64,000 nucleotides of DNA from SG8-30 sp963695155 (GTDB lineage: Bacteria > Pseudomonadota > Gammaproteobacteria > Steroidobacterales > Steroidobacteraceae). Where the stretch lies: contig CAVOGD010000007.1 of NCBI GenBank assembly GCA_963695155.1, positions 124,001 to 188,000 of the forward strand. The letters are read 5' to 3'. This document shows positions 24,487-35,587 of the stretch, piece by piece. Both the position numbers and the translations under genes were made by a program. Each line of letters begins with the position of its first letter. Positions within the stretch are counted from its first letter, which is position 1. The notes under the pieces are model-generated. The model did no database searches, was not told where the DNA came from, and worked only from the letters and a program-made list of their open reading frames with translations.

Positions 24487-25596
24487 TCAATCCACGTATT
24501 CGGTGACTTCGAGGCCGAAGGCCGAGATGCCGAGCATGTGCTTCGGCGCCGACAGCACCCGCATGCGCGTCACGCCCAGGTCCTGCAGGATCTGGGCGCC
24601 GATGCCATAGGTGCGCAGCACCGCGCCGCCATGCTGGTGGGACGCCGGCGGGTGGCCGTCGCCCGCCTCGTGGGCGCGCACCGAGGCCATGATCTCGCGC
24701 GCCGACTCCTGCTGGCGCAGGATCACGATCACGCCGCTCTCCTCCGCCGCGACGCGCTGCATGACGGCGCGCAGCGACCAGCCGGCGACCTCGCTCTGCA
24801 CGCCGAGGACGTCCCGCAGCGTGTCCTTGAGGTGCACCCGCACGAGCGGCGGCACGGGCCCGTCGAGCCGCCCGCGCACCAGCGCGACGTGCACCGTGCT
24901 GTGCACGTGGTCCTCGTACCAGCACATGCGGAACGACCCGAACTCCGTCTCCACGTCCTGCTCGGAGACGCGCTCGACCGAGCGCTCGTTGTGCAGCCGG
25001 TAGCGGATCAGGTCGGCGATCGTGCCGATCTTGAGGCCGTGTGCGCGCGCGAAGCCCACCAGGTCCGGCAGCCGCGCCATGGTGCCGTCCTCGTTGAGGA
25101 TCTCGACGATCACCGCCGCGGGCTCGCCGCCCGCCAGCCGCGCCAGGTCGCAGCCGGCCTCGGTGTGCCCCGCGCGGGTCAGCACGCCGCCCGGTTGCGC
25201 CATCAACGGGAAGATGTGCCCGGGCTGGCGCAGGCTTTCCGGCCGGGCGTCGGGCAGCACCGCGGTGCGCACGGTGTGCGCGCGGTCATGCGCCGAGATG
25301 CCGGTGGTCACGCCTTCCGCGGCCTCGATGCTCAGCGTGAAGTTGGTGCGCTGCACGCGGTCGGTCTCGCTGACCATCAGCGGCAGGCGCAGCTGCCGGC
25401 AGCGGTCGCGGGTCAGGGTCAGGCAGATCAGGCCGCGCCCGTAGCGCGCCATGAAGTTGACGTCCTCGGGGCGCACGCGCTCGGCCAGCATCACCAGGTC
25501 GCCCTCGTTCTCGCGCGCCTCGTCGTCCATCACGATGACCATGCGCCCCGCGCGCAGGTCGTCCAGCAGTTCCTCGACGGAGTTGAAATCGGTCAT
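24487..25596 (-). CDS. ribB: 3,4-dihydroxy-2-butanone-4-phosphate synthase fused to a degenerate GTP cyclohydrolase II domain (RibBX type)
   Basis: 369 residues. The N-terminal RibB domain (1-200) is intact, with the acidic metal loop DDEARENEGDLV (24-35), SVEELLDDLRAGRMV and HTEAGCDLARLAG. The C-terminal domain keeps the RibA outline (PLVRVHLKDTLRDVLG, YGIGAQILQDLGV) but lacks all three zinc cysteines: the HSECLTGD...RCDCG region reads HLKDTLRD...WSLRAVM. GTP cyclohydrolase II activity is therefore not expected and a separate ribA should exist elsewhere. The ATG at 25596 has GGAAGGG 6 nt upstream; longer starts lack support. Confidence 0.92.
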   Translation of the reverse strand: MTDFNSVEELLDDLRAGRMVIVMDDEARENEGDLVMLAERVRPEDVNFMARYGRGLICLTLTRDRCRQLRLPLMVSETDRVQRTNFTLSIEAAEGVTTGISAHDRAHTVRTAVLPDARPESLRQPGHIFPLMAQPGGVLTRAGHTEAGCDLARLAGGEPAAVIVEILNEDGTMARLPDLVGFARAHGLKIGTIADLIRYRLHNERSVERVSEQDVETEFGSFRMCWYEDHVHSTVHVALVRGRLDGPVPPLVRVHLKDTLRDVLGVQSEVAGWSLRAVMQRVAAEESGVIVILRQQESAREIMASVRAHEAGDGHPPASHQHGGAVLRTYGIGAQILQDLGVTRMRVLSAPKHMLGISAFGLEVTEYVD

Positions 25597-25698
25597 CCGC
25601 ACCCTTCCGGTTCGGCCGCCGGTACGCCCGGCACGCAGCAACCTTTCATTTTACGACTGTCCGGACCCGCCACGCCATGCGCCGGGGCGACCGGGCGA

Positions 25699-26292
25699 TC
25701 AGTCGGGCCGCGCCGCCAGCCGTTCCACGTAGCGCGCGATCAGGTCCACTTCCAGGTTGACGCGGCTGCCCGGCTGCAGCGCGCCCAGCGTGGTGACCTC
25801 GCAGGTGTGCGGGATGAGGTTGACGCCGAAGCAGCCGTCCTCGACCTCGTTGACCGTGAGGCTCACGCCGTCGAGCGTCACCGAACCCTTGCTCGCGATG
25901 TAGCGGGCCAGCCCGGCCGGGATCTCGAAGCGCACCCGCCACGAGCGCGCTTCCCCGCGCAGGTCCACGACCCGCGCGACGGCATCCACGTGACCCGTGA
26001 CATAGTGCCCGCCCAGCGGCTGCCCGGCGCAGAGCGCCGGCTCGAGGTTGACTGCCGCACCCGCCGCCAGCGTGCCGAGCGTCGTGCGCTCCAGCGTCTC
26101 GCGCGACACGTCCGCGGCGAAGCGCCCGGCCGTCAGCCGCGTGGCCGTCAGGCAGACGCCGCTGACGCAGAGGCTGTCGCCCGCCGCCCCGGCCCACTGC
26201 AGGGCGCCGGTGCCGAAGACCATCTCGACGTCGCCGCCGCGCGGGTTGATTTCGCGAACCTCGCCCAGCGCCTGCACGATTCCCGTGAACAT
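25699..26292 (-). CDS. ribE: Riboflavin synthase alpha chain
   Basis: 197 residues made of two lumazine-binding beta-barrel repeats. It dismutates two 6,7-dimethyl-8-ribityllumazine molecules to riboflavin. It has the MFTGIVQALGEV start, SLCVSGVCLTATRL in repeat 1, GHYVTGHVDAVARV, and GSVTLDGVSLTVNEVEDG in repeat 2. The ATG at 26292 is 4 nt downstream of the ribD stop; a TTG just before it is an inferior alternative. Confidence 0.96.
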   Translation of the reverse strand: MFTGIVQALGEVREINPRGGDVEMVFGTGALQWAGAAGDSLCVSGVCLTATRLTAGRFAADVSRETLERTTLGTLAAGAAVNLEPALCAGQPLGGHYVTGHVDAVARVVDLRGEARSWRVRFEIPAGLARYIASKGSVTLDGVSLTVNEVEDGCFGVNLIPHTCEVTTLGALQPGSRVNLEVDLIARYVERLAARPD

Positions 26293-26296
26293 CAAC

Positions 26297-27400
26297 TCAC
26301 CCCTGCCCGCCCGCCGGGCGCAGCGTCAGCCTCAGGTCGGCGCCGACACGGCGCGCCTCGATGAATTCCATACGCCAGCCGTCGGCCATGTCCGACAGGG
26401 TGCCGAGCGCCGCCAGCGGCCGGGCGCCGTCGCCCAGCAGCAGCGGCGCCACGTAGACCACCATCTCGTCCACGAGTCGCGCGGCCAGCAGGCTGCCGGC
26501 CAGCCGGGCGCCGCACTCGACGTGCAGTTCGTTGACCTCGAGGCGGCACAGGTGCTGCAGCACGGCGGCCAGGTCCAGTCCGTCGGCGCCGCCCGCCACC
26601 GCGACCACCGACGCGCCGGCCGCGGTGAGCCTGGCCGCCTGCGCGCCCGCCGCGGCGCGGGCGAACAGCACGGCGCTGCCAGGCGGCTGCAGGATGCGTG
26701 CCGTCGCCGGCGTGCGCAGCCGGCTGTCCAGCACCGCGCGCAGCGGCTGGCGCCTCGCGCCGGGCAGGCGCACGTCGAGGCGCGGGTCGTCCGCCAGCAC
26801 CGTCCCCGACCCGGTCAGCACGGCCGACGCCCGCGCGCGCCAGCGCTGCGTGTCGGCGCGCGCCGCGGCGCCGGTGATCCAGCGGCTCGCGCCGCCGGCC
26901 AGCGCCGTGCGTCCGTCCAGGCTTGCCGCCAGCTTCAGGCGCACCCACGGGCGGCCCCGCTCCATGCGCGACAGGAACCCCACGTTGAGCTCGCGGGCGG
27001 CGGCCTCGAGCAGGCCACCCTGCACCTCGACGCCTGCGGCGGCGAGCCGCGCCGCGCCGCCGCCGCTGACCTGCGGGTTCGGGTCGCGCACCGCGTAGAC
27101 CACGCGCCGCAGGCCTGCCTCGATGAGCGCGTCGGCGCACGGCGGCGTGCGGCCGTGATGGCTGCACGGCTCGAGCGTCACGTAGGCGGTCGCGCCGCGC
27201 GCCGCGCCGCCGGCCGCCGTCAGCGCCACCGCTTCGGCGTGCGGCCCGCCCGCCTGCGCGTGCCAGCCCTCGCCCAGCACCCGCTCGCCCGCCGCGATCA
27301 CGCAACCGACGCGCGGGTTGGGGTCGGTGCCGCCGATGCCGCGCGCGGCCAGCTTCAGGGCCCGCGCCATGTGCCGCGCGTCCAGCGTGGCGGCGCTCAC
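26297..27400 (-). CDS. ribD: Bifunctional diaminohydroxyphosphoribosylaminopyrimidine deaminase / 5-amino-6-(5-phosphoribosylamino)uracil reductase
   Basis: 367 residues, the E. coli length. The N-terminal zinc deaminase has HAEAVAL and EPCSHHGRTPPCADALIEAG; the C-terminal DHFR-like reductase has RPWVRLKLAASLDGRTAL, SRWITGAAARADTQ and VECGARLAGSLLAARLVDE. It performs two consecutive steps of riboflavin synthesis. The GTG start overlaps the nrdR stop (GTGA). An internal ATG 16 codons later is possible but less likely. Confidence 0.95.
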   Translation of the reverse strand: MSAATLDARHMARALKLAARGIGGTDPNPRVGCVIAAGERVLGEGWHAQAGGPHAEAVALTAAGGAARGATAYVTLEPCSHHGRTPPCADALIEAGLRRVVYAVRDPNPQVSGGGAARLAAAGVEVQGGLLEAAARELNVGFLSRMERGRPWVRLKLAASLDGRTALAGGASRWITGAAARADTQRWRARASAVLTGSGTVLADDPRLDVRLPGARRQPLRAVLDSRLRTPATARILQPPGSAVLFARAAAGAQAARLTAAGASVVAVAGGADGLDLAAVLQHLCRLEVNELHVECGARLAGSLLAARLVDEMVVYVAPLLLGDGARPLAALGTLSDMADGWRMEFIEARRVGADLRLTLRPAGGQG

Positions 27401-27921
27401 TTGCGTCCCTTCGGATCGCGGCCCGCGCCGGGCAGCAGCGGCAACTGGGCGGCGGCCGCCTCGCCCGCCGGCGCGTCGTCCATGCGGTCGATCTGCTCGC
27501 GGAACGCATCCACGTCGCGGAAGCGGTGATAGACCGATGCGAAGCGCACGTAGGCCACGGCGTCCAGCTGCTTCAGTTCCTCCATCACCAGCTCGCCGAT
27601 CTGGCGTGCGGCCACCTCGCGCTCGCCCAGGCTGCGCAGCCGGTGGCAGATCCTCTCGACGGCCGCCTCGACATCCTCGCGGCCGACCGGCCGCTTTTCC
27701 AGGGACTTCAGCATGCCGGCGCGCAACTTCGCCTCGTCGAACGGCTGCCGCGTCTGGTCGCTCTTCACGACCTGCGGCATCACCAGCTCGGCCGTTTCGA
27801 AGGTCGTGAAGCGCTCGCCGCAGGACAGGCACTCGCGGCGGCGGCGGATCTGGTGGCCGTCGCCCGCCAGCCGGGAATCCGTCACCCGGGTCTCCGCGTG
27901 TGCGCAGAACGGGCAATGCAT
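27397..27921 (-). CDS. nrdR: Transcriptional repressor NrdR
   Basis: 174 residues. The N-terminal zinc ribbon (CPFC...CLSC, with RRRRECLSCGERFTTFE) is followed by an ATP-cone domain (VVKSDQTRQPFDEAKLRAGM). It represses ribonucleotide reductase genes according to the ATP/dATP state. The C-terminal ~20 residues are a less conserved Ala/Pro tail. It sits between glyA and ribD, its usual gammaproteobacterial place. Confidence 0.96.
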   Translation of the reverse strand: MHCPFCAHAETRVTDSRLAGDGHQIRRRRECLSCGERFTTFETAELVMPQVVKSDQTRQPFDEAKLRAGMLKSLEKRPVGREDVEAAVERICHRLRSLGEREVAARQIGELVMEELKQLDAVAYVRFASVYHRFRDVDAFREQIDRMDDAPAGEAAAAQLPLLPGAGRDPKGRK

Positions 27922-27942
27922 GATCGCCCCGCCGCGCCGGCG

Positions 27943-29195
27943 TCAGCCGTAGACCGGGAAGCGGCCGCAGATTTCGAGCACGGCACCGCGCACCCTGTCG
28001 ACGACCGTCTCGTCGCCCATGTCGTCCAGCACGTCGGCCATCCAGCCGGCGACCTGCCGGCACTCGGCGGCGGCGAAGCCGCGGGTGGTCAGCGCCGGCG
28101 TGCCGATCCTGAGGCCGCTGGTCACGAACGGCTTGCGCGGGTCGTTGGGCACGGCGTTCTTGTTGACGGTGATGTGCGCCCGCCCCAGCGCGGCATCCGC
28201 ATCCTTGCCGGTGTATTCCCGGCCGATCAGGTCCACCAGGAACAGGTGGTTGTCGGTGCCCCCCGAGACGATCGGGTAGCCGCGCTCGATGAGCGTGGCC
28301 GCCATGGCCCGCGCGTTGTCCACGACCTGCTGCTGGTAGGCACGGAACTCCGGCTGCAGCGCCTCGAGGAACGCCACCGCCTTGGCCGCGATGACATGCA
28401 TCAGCGGCCCGCCCTGGGTGCCGGGGAAGATCATGGAGTTGAGCTTCTTGTGCAGCTCCTCGTTGGGCCGCGCCAGGATCAGGCCGCCGCGCGGGCCGCG
28501 CAGCGTCTTGTGCGTCGTCGACGTCACCACGTCGGCGTGCGGCACCGGGTTGGGGTACACGCCGGCAGCCACCAGCCCGGCCACGTGCGCCATGTCCACC
28601 ACCAGCAGCGCACCCGCCGCATCGGCAATGGCGCGGAAGCGCGCCCAGTCCACGATGCGCGAGTAGGCCGAGAAGCCCGCGATGATGACCTTCGGCCGGT
28701 GCTCCGTCGCCAGCTGCGCGACCTGCTCATAGTCGATCTCGCCGGTGCGGCATCCAGGCCGTACTGCACGGCGTTGAAGAGCTTGCCCGAGAAGTTGACC
28801 TTGGCGCCGTGCGTGAGGTGTCCGCCATGGTCCAGGCTCATGCCGAGCAGCGTGTCGCCCGGCTGCATCAGCGCCAGGTAGACCGCGGCGTTGGCCTGCG
28901 ACCCCGAGTGCGGCTGCACGTTGGCGTAGGCCGCCCCGAACAACTGTCTGGCCCGGTCGATCGCCAGCTGCTCGCCGATGTCGACGTTCTCGCAGCCGCC
29001 GTAGTAACGGCGCCCCGGATAGCCCTCGGCGTACTTGTTCGTGAGCACCGAACCCTGCGCCTCGAGCACCCTGGGGCTGGCGTAATTCTCCGACGCGATC
29101 AGCTCGAGATGCTGCTCCTGCCGCCGGCGCTCGGCGCTCAGGGCGGCGGCGAGCTCGGGATCGAAGCCGGCAATGGTCATGTGGGGACCGAACAT
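27943..29195 (-). CDS. glyA: Serine hydroxymethyltransferase, frameshifted
   Basis: A PLP enzyme interconverting serine and glycine and feeding methylene-tetrahydrofolate. From ATG 29195 the N-terminal part is canonical (LELIASENYASPRVLEAQGS, NKYAEGYPGRRYYGG, SLDHGGHLTHG) up to VQYGLDA. The remainder continues in another frame with RTGEIDYEQVAQLA, the PLP lysine in STTHKTLRGPRGG, and GGTDNHLFLVDL. The break is at 28745-28753, where GCCGCACC lacks one C relative to the expected GCCCGCACC. Adding one base gives 417 residues, the E. coli length. The gene is probably intact in the organism. An alternative ATG is at 29180. Confidence 0.93.
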
Positions 29196-29273
29196 CGGCA
29201 GGGCACTCCGTCGCTGCGGGCCTGGGGGTCGTCGAGTGTACCGCGAAGGCCTGCGGCGCACACGCCGCGGCGG

Positions 29274-30236
29274 TCATCCCGCGGCGACGAGTTCGCCGAC
29301 CACCCGCGTCCAGGCGCGCGCGATGTTGCGCCGGTTGTAGCCGCCGCCGCCCAGCGCCAGCACGCGTCCCGACGAGTGACGGCCGGCGACTTCGATCAGC
29401 CGGCGCGCGGCGTGGGCATGCGCTTCCTCGGAAAACCGCAGGTGCGTGATCGGGTCGCCCTCCAGGCTGTCGGCCCCGCACTGCAGGATGATGAACTGCG
29501 GCTCGTGCTGCTCGAGATGCGCCTCGACGGGTGCCCAGGCTTCATAGAACTCGTCGTCGCCGGCGCCCGGCATCAGCGGCACGTTGAGCTTGGTGCCGCG
29601 CGCCGGTCCCGTGCCGGTCTCGTGCGCAGCGCCGGTCCCGGGGTACAGGAAGCGCCCGTCCTCGTGGATGTCGGCGAAGACCAGGGCCGGATCGTCCTCG
29701 AAGCCGAAATACACCCCGTCGCCGTGATGCGCGTCGATGTCCACGTAGGCCACGCGCGTCAGGCCATGGACCCGCTTGAGCGCCTCCACGACCACGCCGC
29801 AGTCGTTGAAGACGCAGAAGCCGGCAGCGTGACCGCGCGAGGCATGGTGCAGCCCGGCGATCGGCACGAAGCCGCGCCGCGCCGCGCCCGACATGATGGC
29901 GTCGGTGGCGACCAGCGCCGCGCCGACCACGGCGGCGGCCGCCTCGTAGACGCCCGGCCAGGCCGGCGTGTCGCCGGCGTCCAGGTAGCCGGTGCCGGTC
30001 CTGGACCGTGCCTGGACCAGGTCCACGTAGGCCGGCATGTGGAACCACTCCAGCTCCTCGCGCGTGGCCACACGCGGCGCGAGGCTCTGCACGGCCGCCA
30101 GCAGGCCTTCCTTCTCCAGTTCCGCGATGAACACGTCGTGCCGGTCGGGCCCGAACGGGTGCCCCTCGCCGAAGCCGTAGGCTGCGATCAGCTCACCGTG
30201 CACGAGCGCCGTCTGGGACTGCTTGGGGGAATTCAA
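29274..30236 (-). CDS. Histone deacetylase/acetoin-utilisation family zinc hydrolase
   Basis: About 320 residues with the class II HDAC/AcuC/APAH fold. The active-site histidine pair and metal ligands are visible in LHHASRGHAAGFCVFNDCG and VDIDAHHGDGVYFGF, and LALGGGGYNRRN marks the C-terminal glycine loop. It is a predicted zinc-dependent deacetylase of an acyl-lysine, polyamine or other small amide; the substrate is unknown. The TTG start at 30236 has an ideal GGAGG 7 nt upstream, better than the distal ATG at 30272. It is divergent from ettA. Confidence 0.85.
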   Translation of the reverse strand: MNSPKQSQTALVHGELIAAYGFGEGHPFGPDRHDVFIAELEKEGLLAAVQSLAPRVATREELEWFHMPAYVDLVQARSRTGTGYLDAGDTPAWPGVYEAAAAVVGAALVATDAIMSGAARRGFVPIAGLHHASRGHAAGFCVFNDCGVVVEALKRVHGLTRVAYVDIDAHHGDGVYFGFEDDPALVFADIHEDGRFLYPGTGAAHETGTGPARGTKLNVPLMPGAGDDEFYEAWAPVEAHLEQHEPQFIILQCGADSLEGDPITHLRFSEEAHAHAARRLIEVAGRHSSGRVLALGGGGYNRRNIARAWTRVVGELVAAG

Positions 30237-30355
30237 TTGCGGACCTCCGCGAATGCGCCGCGAGCGTAGCACAGCCCGCGGCGCGGGCCGGTGGCGCGAC
30301 GCGGCGGCATGGCCGATAATCCGCGGCCCCCGACCCGGCCACAGCCAGCGAGATC

Positions 30356-32020
<1,665 letters not shown>

Positions 32021-32193
32021 CGCGTGAGCCGCGGGTGCGGCGTCTTCCTGCCGCCGGGCGTCACGGCTCGCCGCACGCAACCCACGGTTCATACCTATCG
32101 AATTGCCGCCAATTCGCGGCGCGCTTGCCGCTAGAATTCCGCCCTTCGGCAAGTCCGGACCGGCGCCTTGCGCCAGCAGGTTAGAATCAGTCC

Positions 32194-33255
32194 ATGAACG
32201 CAAAGGCAACCGCGAAATCCAAGGCCAGCGAGCCGCCCGCGTCCGCGGCGACGGGTTCCTCCCCCGGCGTGACGCTGCCCGACACGGGCCGCTGGTTCGA
32301 GATCAGGTTCGAGTCCATCGGCGGTCTCGGCGCCCACGGGGCCGGGCAGGTCCTGGCGAGCGCCTGCGTGCTCGGCATGGGCCTCAACGGCGCCCACTTC
32401 TCCAGCTACGGCTCGGAAAAGAAGGGCTCGCTGGTCCGCTCGTTCGTGCGCCTGGGTCCCGGCGACCGTCCGATCCGCACCAGCGCGCCGGTGGACGCCC
32501 CGGACGTCGTGGTCGTCTTCCACGGCGCGCTGCTGCACAACCCGGGCACCTTCGCCGGCATCCGCCGCGATGCGGTCTTCATCTACAACGCGCCGGCCGG
32601 CAGCGCGACCGAGGAGCTGGCGGTCCTGCCGGACACCGTGCAGGTCATCCGCGTCGATGCACTCGGCATCGCCATGCAGGAGTCGTCGCGACCGAACGCC
32701 GTGCTGCTCGGCACGCTGTGCGCCGCACTGCCGTTCCTGGACGCGGCCCGGGTGCTCGAGGCGCTGGGCGAGGAGTTCGCGGGCAAGCACCCGGAGGCCG
32801 TCGCCTCCAACGAGCGGGCGTTCAAGCGCGGCAGCACCGAGTTCGAGTACCTGAAGGGCCTGGGCCGGGCCCACGGCGACCTGCCGGTGGCGCAGACCGA
32901 GCCGGCCTGGGGCTACGAGACGGCGCCCGCCGGCGGCATACTGCCGAGGCCCGGCAACACCATCTGGAACGACCTGTCGGCCTCCCGCAACGGCTGGCTG
33001 CCGGTGCTCGACCGCGACAAGTGCATCCAGTGCGGCGTCTGCGACCTGGTCTGCCCGGACATGTGCCTGGTGTGGCGCGCGGGCGAGGACGGCGCCAAGT
33101 TCGAGCGCGAACTCACCGGCGTCGATTACCGCTACTGCAAGGGCTGCCTGCGCTGCGTCGAGTCGTGCCCGAGCGGCGCCCTGACCCGCGAAGCCGAGAC
33201 GCCGGGGCTGGCCGACCAGCTGCGCGTGCCGCTGTTCCCGAAACTGATTGCCTGA
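32194..33255 (+). CDS. 2-oxoacid:ferredoxin oxidoreductase, fused gamma and delta (ferredoxin) domains
   Basis: 353 residues. Residues ~30-230 form the POR gamma domain (SIGGLGAHGAGQVLASA, SYGSEKKGSLVRSFVRLG), and the C-terminus is a 2[4Fe-4S] ferredoxin-like delta domain (CIQCGVCDLVCPDMC and CKGCLRCVESCP). With the next gene it makes an oxygen-sensitive-type 2-oxoacid oxidoreductase that oxidises pyruvate, 2-oxoglutarate or another 2-oxoacid with CoA and ThDP. It is first of four tightly spaced genes. TAGAAT (32182-32187) ends 6 nt before the ATG, suggesting a leaderless transcript. Confidence 0.88.
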   Translation: MNAKATAKSKASEPPASAATGSSPGVTLPDTGRWFEIRFESIGGLGAHGAGQVLASACVLGMGLNGAHFSSYGSEKKGSLVRSFVRLGPGDRPIRTSAPVDAPDVVVVFHGALLHNPGTFAGIRRDAVFIYNAPAGSATEELAVLPDTVQVIRVDALGIAMQESSRPNAVLLGTLCAALPFLDAARVLEALGEEFAGKHPEAVASNERAFKRGSTEFEYLKGLGRAHGDLPVAQTEPAWGYETAPAGGILPRPGNTIWNDLSASRNGWLPVLDRDKCIQCGVCDLVCPDMCLVWRAGEDGAKFERELTGVDYRYCKGCLRCVESCPSGALTREAETPGLADQLRVPLFPKLIA

Positions 33256-33265
33256 GGTGGATGCC

Positions 33266-35575
33266 ATGATGACCCCCGCCGCTCCTGCCGAGAAGCTGGC
33301 CGCCGCGACCAGGCCCGGCCTGGCCCGCCAGAAACTCGAGTTCAAGAGCGGCAACGAAGCCGCCGCGCTGGCCGCGCGCGACGTCGGATACCACCTGATG
33401 GGGTATTTCCCGATCACGCCGTCGACCGAAGTGGCGGAGAACCTGTCGAAGATGCAGGCCGCCGGCGAACACGACATCGTGATGGTGGCCGGCGACGGCG
33501 AGCACGGCGCGGCGGGCATCTGCTACGGCGCCGCGCTGGGCGGCGGCCGGGTGCTCAACGCGACCAGCGCGCAGGGCCTGCTGTTCGCGCTGGAACAGCT
33601 GCCCGTCCAGGCGGGCACCCGCGTGCCGATGGTGCTGAACGTCGCGGCCCGCGCCGTGTCCGGCCCGCTCAACATCCGTGGCGACCATTCGGACCTGTAC
33701 TACGCGCTCAACACCGGCTGGATCGTGCTGTGTGCGCGCGATCCGCAGGCGGTGTACGACCTGAACTTCGCCGCCATCCGCATCGGCGAGCACCCGGACG
33801 TGCGGCTGCCGGTGCTGATCGCCTACGACGGTTTCGTGACCAGTCACCAGAAGCGCCGGATCAGCGTGTTCGACGACGCGCAGGCGGTGCGGGGCTTCGT
33901 GGGCACGCGGCCGGAATACCCGAGCCCGCTCGACACCGAGCGCCCGACGACCTTCGGCCCCTACATGAACGACCCGGACCTGATCAACAACAAGGTGCAG
34001 CTGTCGCAGGCCATGGAAGCCGCCCGCCGCGTCATCCCCGAGGTGCTGGCGGAGTTCGAGGCGCTGAGCGGCCGCAGCTACCCGGTCCTGGACGCCTATC
34101 ACATGGACGATGCGGAGGCCGCCACCGTATTGATCAACTCCTCGGCCGAGACGGCCAAGGGGACCGCCGACGCAATGCGCGAGGCCGGCCACAAGGTGGG
34201 CGTGCTCTCGCCGAACGTGTTGCGCCCCTTCCCGGTCGAGGAGTTCCGCCAGGCGCTGCGCCCCGTCAAGGCGATCACGGTCGGTGACCGCGGCGACTCG
34301 CCGGGCGCCGGCGGCGGCAATCTGTCGCTCGAGGTGCGCGCCGCCCTCCAGTCCGATCGCGATAACGACACGCTGGTGCTGTCGCGGATCTACAGCCTGG
34401 GCGGCAAGGACTTCATCGCGGCGGATGCCGAGAAGTTCTTCGGCGATGCGCTCGAGGCGGCCGCCACGGGCAAGACGGCGGTACCGTTCGCGTTCCACGG
34501 CGCCACGGCGGGCGACCCGAACCGCGCGCCGAAGCCCGGCCTGCCGCCGATTCCCCCCGCCGAGCTGTCGCAAGGCATGGCCAAGGTGCGGCGCGACGAG
34601 CAGACCGGCAAGCTGCAGGTCGAACTCGAGCCGATCTGGAAGATGACGGCCGTGCCGAGCCGCATCGCCCCCGGCCACGGGGCCTGCCCCGGTTGCGGCG
34701 CGTTCCCCACGCTCAACCAGGTCTTCAAGGTGCTGGAGGGCGACCTCGTCGTGCTGTTCCACACCGGTTGCGCGATGGTGGTCACGACCGCCTACCCGGC
34801 GACCGCGCACCGCGTCAATTACGTCCACAACCTGTTCCAGAACGGCGCGGCGACGCTGTCAGGGCTGGTCGAGATGTACCACGAGCGCATCCGCCGCGGC
34901 GAGTTGCCGGCCTCGAAGGACATCACCTTCGTCATGGTCTCCGGCGACGGCGGCATGGACATCGGCATGGGCCCGGCGCTGGGCACCGCGCACCGCAACC
35001 ACCCGATGATGATCCTGGAGTACGACAACCAGGGCTACATGAACACCGGCGCGCAGCTGTCCTACTCGACGCCGATCGGGCATCGCACCGCCACCAGCGA
35101 AGTGGGCCGGCGCTTCGCCGGCAAGCGCTATCACCACAAGGACACCGCGCAGATCTTCGCGTCCTGCCACCTGCCGTACGTGTTCACGGCCAGCGAGGGC
35201 TACCCCGAGGACCTGATGCGCAAGGCGGCCAAGGCGCAGTGGTACGCGAAGCGCGAGGGCATGGTGTACGGCAAGATCCTGTCGCACTGCCCGCTCAACT
35301 GGCGCACGCCGGACGACGGCGCGGAGAACGTGCTGCAGGTCGCGATCGACAGTTGCTTCTTCCCGCTGTACGAGGTCGAGCATGGCCATACGGCGCTGAC
35401 CTACGACCCGGAGGCGATCGGCCGGCGCCGCCCCGTCGCGGACTGGCTGGGCGCGATGGGCAAGACGCGGCACCTGCTCAAGCCCGGCAACAAGGAAGTC
35501 GTCGAGGGCGTGCAGCGCGAAGTGGACCGCCGCTGGAAGCGCATCAAGGCGATGCACGACCATCCGGAACTTTGA
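33266..35575 (+). CDS. 2-oxoacid:ferredoxin oxidoreductase, fused alpha and beta domains
   Basis: 769 residues. The alpha domain (about 1-400) contains YFPITPSTEVAENL and the domain II/III fold. The beta domain (about 450-769) holds CPGCG and further cysteines for a proximal [4Fe-4S], and the ThDP/Mg motif VSGDGGMDIGMG with NQGYMNTG. Alpha and beta are separate polypeptides in many relatives; here they are joined, and gamma and delta are joined in the preceding gene, giving a two-subunit enzyme. The ATG at 33266 follows GAGGTGG. The substrate is not decided by the sequence. Confidence 0.88.
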   Translation: MMTPAAPAEKLAAATRPGLARQKLEFKSGNEAAALAARDVGYHLMGYFPITPSTEVAENLSKMQAAGEHDIVMVAGDGEHGAAGICYGAALGGGRVLNATSAQGLLFALEQLPVQAGTRVPMVLNVAARAVSGPLNIRGDHSDLYYALNTGWIVLCARDPQAVYDLNFAAIRIGEHPDVRLPVLIAYDGFVTSHQKRRISVFDDAQAVRGFVGTRPEYPSPLDTERPTTFGPYMNDPDLINNKVQLSQAMEAARRVIPEVLAEFEALSGRSYPVLDAYHMDDAEAATVLINSSAETAKGTADAMREAGHKVGVLSPNVLRPFPVEEFRQALRPVKAITVGDRGDSPGAGGGNLSLEVRAALQSDRDNDTLVLSRIYSLGGKDFIAADAEKFFGDALEAAATGKTAVPFAFHGATAGDPNRAPKPGLPPIPPAELSQGMAKVRRDEQTGKLQVELEPIWKMTAVPSRIAPGHGACPGCGAFPTLNQVFKVLEGDLVVLFHTGCAMVVTTAYPATAHRVNYVHNLFQNGAATLSGLVEMYHERIRRGELPASKDITFVMVSGDGGMDIGMGPALGTAHRNHPMMILEYDNQGYMNTGAQLSYSTPIGHRTATSEVGRRFAGKRYHHKDTAQIFASCHLPYVFTASEGYPEDLMRKAAKAQWYAKREGMVYGKILSHCPLNWRTPDDGAENVLQVAIDSCFFPLYEVEHGHTALTYDPEAIGRRRPVADWLGAMGKTRHLLKPGNKEVVEGVQREVDRRWKRIKAMHDHPEL

Positions 35576-35587
35576 CGGGAGACCTGC

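Noticed and set aside
24021..27396. FMN riboswitch in the riboflavin genes
   Set aside because: No RFN-element consensus was found upstream of ribB, ribD or nrdR.
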